Assembly: GCA_905221605.1 (NCBI GenBank)
Contig: CAJNDS010001802.1
Coordinates: 359,922 to 423,921, forward strand
Source of the DNA: Symbiodinium natans
Taxonomy: Eukaryota > Sar > Dinophyceae > Suessiales > Symbiodiniaceae
Length of the DNA: 64,000 nucleotides
Reading direction: 5' to 3'
This document shows, in pieces, positions 20,883 to 31,529 of this stretch (position 1 is its first letter; each line of letters begins with the position of its first letter). A program made the translations under genes and the position numbers. Under the pieces are notes generated by a model that was not told where the DNA came from, made no database searches, and worked only from the letters and a program-made list of their open reading frames with translations.

Positions 20883-20927
20883 ATCTACGGGCTGCAAGAC
20901 ACGCCGCGCTTCCCATGCGCTGTGGGA
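20883..20927 (+). CDS. Exon, unrecognised (IYGLQDTPRFPCAVG)
   Basis: Acceptor CCTGGCTGCCAG, then IYGLQDTPRFPCAVG to a candidate GC donor. The open frame continues to 20,996. It precedes the longer exon at 21,019 and probably belongs to the same gene. Confidence 0.4.
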
Positions 20928-21018
20928 GCAGGCGGCTTTCGGTGTTCTGACTCTGCTGATTTAATCCTTCAAGCGCTAGAGGGGGGGCCGTTTTGAAGGA
21001 GATCCCTGAAGCACGCAG

Positions 21019-21218
21019 GTGTCAACTTTCCGGCCGGGGATGTCCCTTGCTTCGCCGGGGACTGCTCCTGGGCAAACAGAGGGCCTCTTTTCTGGACAAG
21101 TCCTGAGAAGTCCTGCGCCTCGAATCTGAGGCTGAGTGATGCCTGGAAGTTCTCCAAGGTCTCCCAGGGTTCAGCTTTTGACTGCTTGCTTTTGGGCGCT
21201 GGCGATGTGAAAACTTAA
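21019..21218 (+). CDS. Terminal exon, cysteine-containing protein
   Basis: After acceptor AAGCACGCAG the phase-1 frame stays open for 65 codons to TAA (21216-21218): VNFPAGDVPCFAGDCSWANR, GPLFWTSPEKSCASNLRLSD, AWKFSKVSQGSAFDCLLLGA, GDVKT. Composition and codon ends look coding. No ATG is present because the start is in an upstream exon. Family not recognised; four Cys residues are spread along it. Between 21.25 and 22.45 kb I see only weak candidates, for example NNQCTWQFRETTQ near 22,200. Confidence 0.5.
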
Positions 21219-22471
21219 GCCACGTGCTCGCGTTCCATCCTCTCCTGAGCACGCGGCCTCTTTGCACAATGCCCGCGCATCTTCTCTGAGTCCCGGTGCC
21301 TGCAGACTCCCTGAGGAGCCCCCTGTGTTGTGGGCAAATCCGAAGAGATTCAGCACAACATGGACTCCTGAGAGCATGGCTTTTCGCCTCCTCTGCTGTG
21401 TGCTCCATTTAGGGCACATAGGCGTATACGGAATATTTCTTCTGGGAAGCAAGTAGGTGGTTGAGAAGCATGGCGCAGAATGACCCTCAAACTTTGCAGA
21501 GCTGCATTTTTTGCGTTGGTGAGACCATTCAGTCGGATGGCAACGCTGGTCGCAGTCTTGCCCATTAGAAAGCGAGTACTGCCTCCACCATAGTGGTTTA
21601 ATGCACCTCGGACTCAAGATTTCCGTGAGGCCGGCAGATCGCAGCAAAAATCTGACTTCGCAGACCGCGGTTTTGTTCTCGAGCCAACCCTTGTTTTCCT
21701 TTTCTGACTCGACTCTGTTGTTGGTGTTTATGACAACTGGTGGTAGCTAGCTATAACCATGCTCATTGCGAGTACTGTCCCAGCCACAATCGTTTGCCCG
21801 TAAGAACCCGGAGATTGAGCCAGGCCTAGCCAGGCCTAGATGTTAAAGCAGTACCTCTGTCTTATCACAAAGCGGTGAGGCGGACGCAACGCAGGGGCGA
21901 CCGGGAGTTTGAAAGAACATGCTCATAACCTATGGCTAGCCTGGCCGGACGGGCCAAGTCCTTGATTTGATTCTTCAACCACGAACGGCGGGGCCTTTCC
22001 CTTCAATCTCCGACTCCCGAAAGCCCAAATCCCGAGCCTTCAGATTTTCTAGCGGCCCCCGAGGCCTGCTTTGGTGGGCTTGGCGGTTGTGGTCGTCGGC
22101 GATGCATGTCCGGGAGAAGGACCCATCGCAGGAAGAGCAAGATTCATGACCAGAGTTCTTTGTATTCGGACAAGTTGCCAACACTCGAAGGAAACAACCA
22201 GTGCACGTGGCAATTTCGGGAGACCACGCAGCACAAAGAAGGGTTTGTGGGGTTCCAGAGATTCGAGAGGCGCTCTCCTCCCGACACCACGTGCTGCTCC
22301 ACTCAGCCGTAAGAGCTCTGGGCCAGATGGCGCGGGTGCCCAGCGTTGTGTTGTTTCCGTGTTGTTACACCGTGTAGTGCTTTAGGGATGTTTGAGGGCC
22401 AGGGTTCTTGCATTCATGTGGTAGCGCCGCATGAAGCTAAAGGCAAGCTTCTTGGAAGTGACCTCTCTTAG

Positions 22472-22528
22472 GACATCATTCCGCCTGAGACGATGCGCTC
22501 GGAGTATTTTCTACGATGGCGGCTCCAG
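22472..22528 (+). CDS. Exon, unrecognised (PETMRSEYFLRWRLQ)
   Basis: Acceptor GTGACCTCTCTTAG and GC donor CTCCAG|GCGCTC bracket 19 codons in phase 0: DIIPPETMRSEYFLRWRLQ. It is probably the same gene as the terminal exon at 24,390. Confidence 0.5.
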
Positions 22529-22924
22529 GCGCTCGTGTGTGGCTGTGCGGAAGCCGTACTAGCTTGTGCTCCACCTCTGCTGCATGCTGCTGTTGCTGGT
22601 GGCTGACTTACGCCACTGGGAACCCTTCGGCACGCTCCTGTCCCAAGATCTGTGACATGTGACATGTCACGGACATGCATTCCAAGGATTTTCAGGACCA
22701 TGGTATTGGGTTGACCCTTCACGGGAGAACAAGACCAAAGCCCCCCAAATGCGAGGTGCAACAGGAGCGGCGGAGCCACGTTGAGCGTATGGTCGCGTCG
22801 GATGCAGGACACGACGTGCTTGCTCCTGGGTCTGGACAAACGTGACGAAATCCGAAACCATCCTAAGCTCCTCAAACCCAGCCACCCCTAAACATCAACA
22901 AACAAGCAACAAAAGATAAAACTA

Positions 22925-23430
22925 AATAGAAATAGAAATATACATACAAATATAAACATGAAAATAAACATAAACATAATTCATAGCACCAGAAACAGCA
23001 CCAGAAATAGCACCAGACATATCACCAGAAATATCACCAGGAATAGCACCAGGAATCCCCCTCAATTTTTGGCATTTGCCGGGTGCTATATGTTGTGGGT
23101 CTGCTGGTGGGGACTGTTAGTATGGCCGGTCCGGTCCCAAAGCATGAACATGAGCATAAGCATAAACATAAACATAAGCAGAAGCATAAGCATAAGCATG
23201 AGCATAAACACATAAACACAAACATAAACACATAAACACATAAACACAGCAACACATAAACATAAACACAAACAAAAACATTTTCATAAACATAAACATA
23301 ACCATAAACATAAACATAAACATAAGCATAAGCATAAGCATAAGCATAAGCATAAGCATAAGCATAAGCAGACGCATAAACATGAACATAAACATAAACA
23401 TAAACATAAACATAACCATAATCATAAATA
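22925..23430. repeat. CATAAA/CATAAG microsatellite and CACCAGAAATAG array
   Basis: Hexamer-based arrays: cac-cag-aaa-tag type units (22,980-23,055) and long runs of cataaacataag (23,150-23,430). The tyrosine/valine and methionine/leucine frames on the other strand are artefacts. Confidence 0.9.
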
Positions 23431-23529
23431 TAAATGCAAAAGCAGATATAAACAATATGAGAAATACACAACAAAATAAAGGAACGACAAATCCCTAAAC
23501 CTGCCGAACCCTCGACTCGAACCCCACGG

Positions 23530-23562
23530 TGCAGACCGGCTTCGACGAAACCTGGGCTCGCT
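23530..23562 (+). CDS. Possible micro-exon (TGFDETWAR)
   Basis: CCCACGGTGCAG acceptor, then TGFDETWAR before a stop in the intron. Tentative. The following 300 bp (23,590-23,900) are G/T-rich low complexity. Confidence 0.3.
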
Positions 23563-24063
23563 AAGCCGGCAAGCCTCAGCGAAGGAGGGGCGTTTTGGGA
23601 GGTTTGGGGTTTTTTTTGGGGGGGTTTTGGGTGGTTTTTGGGGGGGTTTTTTGGGGGGGGGGGGGGGTTGGGGGGTTGGGGCTTTTGGGGGGTTGCAGTG
23701 CTCCACGGCCCTCGCAGGTTTTCAGTTTTGAGGGTGTTTTTAGGTGTTTTTTTTGGGCTGGGTTTTATTTAGGGTTGGAGGGTTTGTAAGGCTTTTAGGT
23801 TTTTAGGCTTTTTGTTGTTCGAGCTCGTACGGTTTTAGGTCTTGTAGGGTTTCAGGTTTTAGAGTTCAGAAAGAAGGTTTCGAGGTTTAGTGTTTAGGCA
23901 TTGCGTGTAGGGAGGGGTGCAGGTGCTTGATCACTTGATCACGCAAGCTTAGGAGCATGGCGATTGGAAGGCGCCTGGCAGGGTTGTGAGTTGAGAGAGT
24001 GTTGCCGTCCATTTTTTGCGCCTGTTTCTCACGGCCCTTTGGCGTCAGCACCGCCATATTGAG

Positions 24064-24168
24064 GTATTTCCCAAAAGTGGGGGCTGCCCCGTTTATACCC
24101 CAAATAGAATAGAAGCCCCTTAAAGGGACCCTCCAAAAAGGGTTCCCCTATTTTCGGAAACCACCATT
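24064..24168. mobile_element. Short inverted-repeat element, family B, copy 4
   Basis: atttcccaaaagtggggg ... ccctattttcggaaacc: inverted TTTCC-type ends like the other family-B copies, with a diverged middle. Confidence 0.4.
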
Positions 24169-24389
24169 TAGCAAGTGTGGGGGTTGATGCTCTAGGCTGC
24201 AGTGCTGTCTGAAGGAGCTCCTCTCGTCCTCGTGGGACGGGCCTGAGGTTGCGGCTTCATGTTCATTCGCAGGTCCATGACTTTTAGTAAGCTTCGCCCA
24301 AAGTTCAAAAAGTGAGGCGAGCAGATGTTGGTCAGGGGTCTTGTGGAGCGCTGCTCGTAAATTAAGGCATTCATGTCTTGTTTTGCCAG

Positions 24390-24455
24390 GCACAGCTTTC
24401 CCGGCTCTCGGTGGTGGTTGACGAGCTGCTGAACAAGTTGGACGTGCCCGCCTGA
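24390..24455 (+). CDS. Terminal exon (AQLSRLSVVVDELLNKLDVPA)
   Basis: Acceptor GTTTTGCCAG, then AQLSRLSVVVDELLNKLDVP, A and TGA (24453-24455). A short amphipathic C-terminal helix with coding-type codon ends. The 24.4-25.0 kb minus-strand open frame (207 residues) overlaps it in antisense and has no recognisable feature. From 24,456 to 25,960 nothing firm is seen. Confidence 0.55.
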   Translation, partial: AQLSRLSVVVDELLNKLDVPA

Positions 24456-25960
24456 TCGTGATGGGGTTCGTCTATGAGGATTGAAACTGCGAGCCCGAGT
24501 CTTGGATGAAGCCTGGCTTGAAGCCTGGCTACACTCGGCATATTCGACACACCCATGCCCCCTCCATGCATTGGTCTCTTGCTTCTCCTGAAGTTTGTGT
24601 TTTTGGCATGGCCCTCCTTAGAAAGTTGGGCCGGCCAACGACAGGTCTGCGTCTGGCCGGTTGCTGTTGTGGAATGGATCTTGCTTGGTGTTTTGGTGAC
24701 GATGCTGCTGCAATGATGATAAATTTCGCTCCAGCCAAGCTGAAGCAACTGTGAGGATTCGCAGACTTCCACATGAGATTTCTGAGCGGCAGGGCCGTTG
24801 ATGGTGCGGACTTGTCCGTCTTCCTGCATGTGGCAGCAGCTTTTGTAGCGTTTGAGGCATCGTGCGCGCCCGGGTCGCGTGTCACCGTGTACCGTTCCAG
24901 CTCCGCGGCAGACTGTTGTGGTCGATGCTGTTGTTCTCGAGACCTTTACATCAAGCCCTGATTGGCCCAAAGCCTCGAACAACACCAGCGGCAAGACTGG
25001 TTGGCAGGTACGGGGCGCCGCGCCGAATCTGGCCCGGGGCCCCTCTGAGAGGGAGTCGGCCGTTCTTCCGTTGGGTTAAGGGCACAGGAAGGGTCGGTTT
25101 TGGGTGTTGCAGATCGTCATGCCGAGCCCTGCTCGGGGCAAGGCGCGAGGCCCGAATTTCCCCTGAATCCTCCCGCCATGCAGGCTGATCTTGCAGAGTG
25201 AACGGGAGAGGAGACTGTCGACATTGGGTAGTTCTAGGTTTTAAGGCCTTTGAACTATACACGCGCACACTCCTGCATTCCGAAGTCTGAATTCCGCAAG
25301 AACCGTTCAAGCCCCCAGCGCACACCTTCAAGTCCATCCAAGTCCCCCAAAATCCGAAACCCTGAGCCCTGAACCGTAAACGCCCCCAAGGCCGCGGCAG
25401 CAGGCCGGCAGTCAGGTCTCCGCAATAGAGGCGCCATGGTGTTGAGCACGGATTAAGAGCTGGGCCTTGGGGGCTATTACGGTTTAAAAGGTTTATAGGG
25501 TTTGGGGTGATAATTATAAGGCCTATAAGGGTTCATGGTGATCCGATGCCTGAGGCTTCGGGGCCCTTGGGATGACAGAACTCGCGTCCCAAGCCGTAGG
25601 CTGCGACGACGTCCTGAACCAGGCCGGTTGGGGGACCTCGAGTTTGGCTTTGGTGTTCCTCAAGTGTTGGACCCGCCCAAACCCAAGCCTGAGCAGCGAA
25701 ACCTTCGCCTGCCCAAATGCATGCTTGTCTGCCAGCTTGGCTCAAGGCTTCCTTGCACGGAACCATTGGAGCTGCCCAGGTGCAGGTACATGCGCCGCTG
25801 TCAAGCGCCGTAGGCCCTGTAGCGTTGGGCAGGTGCCTTTCGGGTAATCCCCTCTGTAGTCAAACTGTGGGTGCCTTAGAGATACCCTGTGGCCCCATGT
25901 CTTAAGTTGCTTTCCGTCTGCTAGAGACCCTAAGAAACCCTAAGCCATAAACCGAACAGA

Positions 25961-28900
25961 TCGGAAGACGACTGTAGGGAGAGCCTGAAGCTCCTGGCCG
26001 AGCTCCGCCTTGGAGCGAACCTTTGCGTCCAGGGAAGTTATCCCCCTTGAAAGCGGATGGGCAGCGAGCCCTCCCCGGATGCTGAAGCCCATCGATGCCC
26101 TCTACTGTACGACGATCAAGGCTGCGGGCAAGAACTGGCAGCTGGCCCTTCTCCTGTGACTTGGCAGAGTCAGTGGGCGCAAGCCGAAAGGACAGCCTGT
26201 TTTACTGGCAGCAGGCCTTTGGCTCAGAAGCCTCGGCTTCCCCCCCCGTTACCTCTTACGCTGGCTCCTTAGTCCTTCGTACCCCAACTCATGGTCCGGA
26301 CCTTTTCGAGGGAAGGAGCCCAAGAAGCCCAAGGAGCCCGACAAACCCATTCAGAGAGCTACCCTTTTTAAGGTTCAGGGTTTTTGAGGGCTTTAGGCGT
26401 TTTAAAGGTGTTAAAGGTCTCAAGGGTTTTAGGGGTTTAGGGCAGTTGAGGGTTTACAGGGCTTGATTCAGAGAACCCTTGAGGTTCCTGGAGGTGGGAG
26501 AGCGCCAGCTGCCGTACGATGTGCTGTCCTTCGGGGCCGCCGTCAAGGCCTCTCAGAAAAAAGATATCAGCGGCCGAAAAAGGGTTTTAGGATCGGGCTC
26601 TGGCCCTTGTAAACCCGCAAGCCTATCGGGCTCTAGGATCTTAGGATCTTCGGGTTTTTTGGGGAGGTTTGCGCCTCTGCCGGGCGTTGGCAGCTGGCGC
26701 TGTGGCTTCTGTGACTTGGCGCAGAAGGGCAGTGATGTAGTGGCTTAGGGCAGGTAGGCCTTTATTCTGTTTCCGGATGTGGGTTTCTAGCCAGCAATTG
26801 AGAGCTCCCAGCGGAAGGATCTTAGAAAGGCATGCTTGCCTAAGCCGATGTCGTGGATGTTCAGGACGCAGATGACAGAAGAGCAGCTCCGAGGAAATGC
26901 CATCGTGTGCCTCAGCTTTGCACCTTTTCAGGGCTTAGCCGAGACCCGCAACCCTAACGTCGGGGTGATGCATGTCAGGGGCATCTAGAGAACATGTCTG
27001 CCCCGGGTTCGAGAGGGAGTCAGAAGCACAAGTGTGCTTTTAGAGCCGGTTGGCTTCCCGAAGCACTACTGGAATCCTTGTCCACAGCTGCTCAGAGGTG
27101 CAGCGCAGCCATCACAGCCTGCACTCGAGGCCGGGGGGGTCCCTGGCCACCGGCTTCTTACCATCACACCTCGGAAGCCAGGCGAACACTGGCCGGATGC
27201 TGTGGCTCTCTTCGAGGGGATGAAGAGCCAGCAGGCGGCCCCTGCTCCTGTGCGATCGCAATGCCTCTGTCGTCATCTGCTGGATTCTCAAATTCTCCGA
27301 CTTCCTCGCGTTTTGCCTTCCTGTCCATTTCTTACTTCTTGCCTCTGCCATGGCGCAGGTACAGAGCGACATCGTTGCTTGCAATGCGGCCATGGCGGCT
27401 TTCGGGTGCCTTCGACAGGAGTAAGGGAACGGTGGAGCGTATGGAGTTTTTGCAGCGTTCTGAATATGCAGTAGGGTTCATATCAAAGTTTTGTTGAATG
27501 TACAAAGGTCTCTTGGACGGTGCACGTATGTGTTTTCTGAGGATACTGAGTAAGAGCAACCCTACTTCAATTGAGGGTGTTCAGGTTTTAAACCCTAAAC
27601 CCTAACACCTAAACCCTAAGCCCTAAGCCCTAAGCCCTATAAACCCTAAGACCAGGGCTGGTGGCTGCTGGCTGCACTCCTTACAAATGCTGTCTGGGGC
27701 GGCGAGCAGCCACAGCTTCGGGACCGCTATCAGCGCCCCGGTTGATCTGATTGCAGGGGTACTTAGCTTCTTCTTCTTCTTCTTATTATTTTTTGTTTAT
27801 GGTTATTATTATTATTATTATAGCTTTCGCCCTGGCCCAGGCGCCTGCCAAGGTGCCACGCAGTGGGAGGCTGCACTGCATCTGCTCCCTTCGGCTGAGA
27901 CGCGAAGTGAGCCGACGCTCGGAGCCAGATCTTCGCGCAAGAGATGCCTTCAAGCAATTGACAGGTTTAGGGTTTAGGGTTTAGGGCTTAGGGTTTACTC
28001 CGATGTCCCTTACGAGACGCAAGGATCTGCCGTCCCGTTGCAGTGCTGGTAGCGTGCTTGCGTTCGATTTTCTTAACCAGGCAGCAAGACAGCCCAGGCC
28101 CCGAGCAAACGTACAAGAAACGCCATAGGAATTTCTCTTTGCGGCTACTGAAATTGCCTTTCCAGGAATGCCTTCATGTACAGCGCGGCCATCAGCTCCT
28201 GCGCGAAAGGCACGGCCTGGCAACTGGCGATTTGGTTGCCGCCAGGTCGCAGGTCTCGGGGTTCGGTTGGGTTCGGTTGCAGAAAACTTTACAGCGCCCT
28301 AGATCGTCAGAGTGGTTTAGGCAAAAGGAAACGGAAGAGTGCGAGCTGCATCGGCATTCCGCCGCCAAGGGTTTGGTGAGTTGTTCAGAAAGCCAGAAGT
28401 GTTCAAATCACGTTTTTCCCAGTATGGCCAGGCTGTAGGCAAGGTCTTGGTACATGTTTAGTCCGACACACGTAATTAGGGCGGAGCCCCAAACCCTTCC
28501 AGCAAACCTACAGGCTGTCAGAGATGCAGCTTTCGAGGCCAGATGCATGTGTTGTTAGGGCTTCCCACAAGAGGCCCCAAGCCCCTAACCCTGGCGTGCA
28601 GCAGCTTTCAAGGGGGCGACGTGAGCGGAGGAAAGCCCCACGACCTGAGACCCAAAGCCCTATGACCTGGGCCCCAGAGCCCCAAACAGTCAACTCGGTT
28701 CAGCTGCAGAAGTGTGCTCGGGGAGTGCCTCCTAAAACCTACAATCCATGCCGGTAGTTTGGGGAAGGAGTTTGGGGTGGGGGCGGGTCAACCCGAGCCT
28801 CGCAGGCTGAAGAGCAGCCTCGTAGCGCACAATGCGGCCCTTGCTGCATGTGTCCCGACTTCCGAGCAGCTGCTGTGTTTGGGAGTGCTGGATTTAGGTT

Positions 28901-31380
28901 CTAGGCAAGGTAGGATCCCAACAGAACAAAGGGAGCAAGCAAAAGCCTCAAGGTGAGCATGACGGCCAATGGCAGCGTGCTCTGTTTTTCCTGGATGCCA
29001 TCCAACATGAGCAGCTGCGGAGCAACATCATTACCCATTCCTCCGCCATCAACGCGTGTGCCAAATGTGGGCAGTGGCAAGAGGCCCTGCGCTTGTTTGC
29101 AGACCTGCCACGGCTCCGAATTTCTTCGAACATCGTGGCCTATGGTGCGGTCTCTTGGCTGTCCAAGCAGCTCGTGTAATCGGGAAGTCCTTAGCACGCA
29201 ACTGCGATTTAGGATAGTTCGAGGCTTACAGCTCCCAACACTCAAAACTAAGACCCCCAGACCTTGAAACCCTAGGAAGTTTCAGGTTGTGGCAGCCTGC
29301 TCCGAAGTCTCCGAGTGGAAGCAAGCACTGGCCATGCTCGGGCAGCTGGAGACACAGGCCCTGCGGATGAATTCGGTCGTGTGCAACGTGGCTCGGAGCA
29401 TTTAGGTTCCAAAACCTAAAAACCCCCGATCCCTCAACAACCTTCAACAACAACCCTACACTGTTTTATACAAACCTGACCCAGGCGGCTATCAGTGCAT
29501 GTGAAAGAGCTGGGAGGTGGCAAGAGGCCATCAGCCTGTTCGAGGCTATGGAAGCAAGGCTCGCAACACCCTTGATGTTTCCAGGGTTGCAGGAGTTGGG
29601 CTTGGCAGTTCCTTTTGGCAAACTCCGCCCGCCGATGCTCTGGGCGCGAGGTACTCCCTTTGAGACGCCCGTAAACACAGCCTAATCTTGAAGCCTCCCA
29701 GCCTTCAGCCCACTCCTCGGCATCGGAGAGGCGTCTGGCGCCAGATCGGTTTAGCGGCAGCAGCGTTGCAGCCGCCTTGGTGGCGTCGGGGAAAGGGCGC
29801 GACCCTGAGAGACTCATGACGGTGCTGGTGGGGAGCATTGGAATGTTGAGCTAGGTTTGCCCATGTCATGATCTGTGGCCAGATGCTACAGCGCTACAGC
29901 TTGTTGCAGGTTCAGGGTTTTAGGGTTCAGAGTTCGGGGCTCGAGCAGAATTGGGTGCCAGCGGCCAGATGCACAGAGCATTCCATGATATTCCATGCAA
30001 GTTCAGAATGCAGGGTGCACGATCGTTTCTGAAGCCCGAGTTTTCAACAACCGACTCAAGAGCCCCAACGATGTATACCTCGAAGGATGAAGAGTTTGGC
30101 AGTTAAGCACGAAGCTTTTACCAAAAGAAACAGTCCACCAACTCCAAGCCTCAGAACAACGAGGCCCAATGCCTTGTCGGCTCAGATTTCGTGCAAACTC
30201 CCTGCTCAGCAAGGCTGGAGACGCATCACTTGCTTTCCCAGTTGGAGGAGCGCGCCGTGCAAAACGAGGCGATGGAGAGCAGGGTCCATGCACATGGGTC
30301 TGTAGTTCTGAGTAGGATGATGAGTAAACCGAGCAAACGACGCTCCCCAGTGTTCATCACCAAGTATGGGGCGGGCGGCGCCTCAGCCCTCAACCCTCAA
30401 GAAGGCTGGACCAGGCAATTTCCCGATCAACTTAGCATTGAGGAGACGCTATGACCAAGTTCCAAACAACGTGCTCTCCTATTCTCCGGAGTCCTCTGCA
30501 ACCTGAGCTGCGCAAACGCTCACTGACGCACAGTTCTGCGTCTCAGCAGATTTTGGGCTCTCTCATGCGTGAGGTGATCACCTACAGCGGGCTGGTCAAC
30601 GCCTGCTCGAAACGACAGGACCTCTTTTGAGCACACTCAGTAGATGCAGTGTGGTTCGGCAGGATCCACGGGCGGGTTTGTGTGATGTTGGTCATTTTAA
30701 CGCTACGCGACCCGCCTCGGCCTGGCCCAGCCAGCGCTGCACCTGTGCCAGCGTCATTCCTGGTGGGGGGGGGGGGTGGGGGGGGGGGGGGGGGGGGTGG
30801 GGGGGGGGTGGGGGGTTGGCCAGGAGGCAGTACGCAAGTGGTCCGGTGGACGGCCCAAGGCCTCGGCGGATTACTCGAGATCCGCGTGTGGTGGTCTGGC
30901 AAGTGCTGTTCTGCCCCATCTGGCCATATGGAGGAGTGGCAGTCGGCATTGTCGTGGCTGCTTTTGGTGGGCAGCAAAGGCTTCTGCTTCAATACCATTG
31001 CAGCCTGGACCTTACCCAGACCCTGAGACGTGCCAGACAGAATCTGCTCCGACTCTGGGTCAGAGAGGCTTCGCTTCATGCTGGAACGTGCCGGAGCCAG
31101 TTCAATGGGGTAGGAAGCAGCTAGCTAGCAAAGAAGCTTCATGCAGATGCCCTCCATCTATGAATGTATGCTGTTTTTCGAGGTCAATGCCGCCATCTCC
31201 GCTTGTTGCAGCCTTCGCTGGGAGTGGCCGGGCTGCGAGGTCTCTGACTTGTAGCATCCAAGGAAGGGCATGGAGTCACGTGGGCAGACCATGAATTTGG
31301 TTTCCTCTCCCAGGTGGGCGCTGCTACTCCTCACCGAGGCTGCTTGCACGAAGGCCTCGAGCCGCAGCTGCACATCCGTT
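25961..31380 (+). CDS. Pentatricopeptide-repeat (PPR) protein gene, many exons
   Basis: At least eighteen exon-sized phrases carry the PPR consensus of dinoflagellate proteins (helix A 'NAAISAC', helix B 'WQEALxLL'): SLKLLAELRLGANL (25,961), YCTTIKAAGKNWQLALLL (26,091), YDVLSFGAAVKASQ (26,510), WQLALWLL (26,690), RCSAAITACTRG (27,096), HWPDAVALFEGMKSQQ (27,182-27,234), SDIVACNAAMAAFG (27,359-27,420), ATQWEAALHLL (27,855), YSAAISSCAKG (28,175), LVAHNAALAAC (28,815), two repeats at 28,955-29,157, VVAACSEVSEWKQALAML (29,286), AAISACERAGRWQEAISLFE (29,485-29,553), REVITYSGLVNACSKRQ (30,570), EWQSALSWLLL (30,935), VNAAISACCSLRWEW (31,183-31,239), WALLLLTEAACTKAS (31,314). PPR proteins bind organellar RNA; the targeting peptide and start are not identified. 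Confidence 0.75.
27585..27650. repeat. CCCTAAA/CCCTAAG repeats
   Basis: Upstream of the 27.69 kb PPR exon; a TTTAGGG run in the opposite sense follows at 27,965-28,000. Confidence 0.85.
27765..27825. repeat. TTC/TTA trinucleotide runs
   Basis: cttcttcttcttctta followed by attattattattatta, inside a PPR-gene intron. Confidence 0.85.
28955..29157 (+). CDS. PPR exon with two complete repeats
   Basis: Best-preserved PPR segment: DGQWQRALFFLDAIQHEQLR, SNIITHSSAINACAKCGQWQ, EALRLFADLPRLRISSNIVA, YGAV. Two helix-turn-helix units of about 35 residues with N/S at the base-recognition positions. The frame runs on to TAA at 29,177, but the exon probably ends earlier at a GT or GC donor. Confidence 0.8.
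30694..30730 (+). repeat. Dispersed 36-bp repeat, copy 2
   Basis: attttaacgctacgcgaccc, gcctcggcctggcccagc: one mismatch to 19,588-19,626. A poly-G tract (30,764-30,815) follows 35 bp later. Confidence 0.7.
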
Positions 31381-31498
31381 CATGATCAGCGATCACCACG
31401 AGAGTGCAATGTGTGTTGCTGGTTGCGTGGTATCGCGTGGTCGTGCACTGTCGTGCACTGCAGCCATTTGGTGTCAGCAGCTAGGAGTACAGCTGAAA

Positions 31499-31514
31499 GC
31501 CGTCTTTTGCACAG
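31499..31514 (+). promoter_or_regulatory. Possible trans-splice acceptor of POR mRNA
   Basis: ccgtcttttgcacag ends in AG at 31513-31514, 15 bp before the POR start codon. Dinoflagellate mRNAs receive a spliced leader at such sites (family knowledge). No spliced-leader sequence is present in the window. Confidence 0.35.
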
Positions 31515-31529
31515 AGCCGCTTGGTCGAA

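Noticed and set aside
23034..23474. YVYVYVYAYAY and MFMFMFML minus-strand ORFs (transmembrane-like)
   Set aside because: Translations of the CATAAA/CATAAG microsatellite.
24371..24994. 207-residue minus-strand ORF
   Set aside because: Overlaps a good + strand terminal exon; no recognisable domain.
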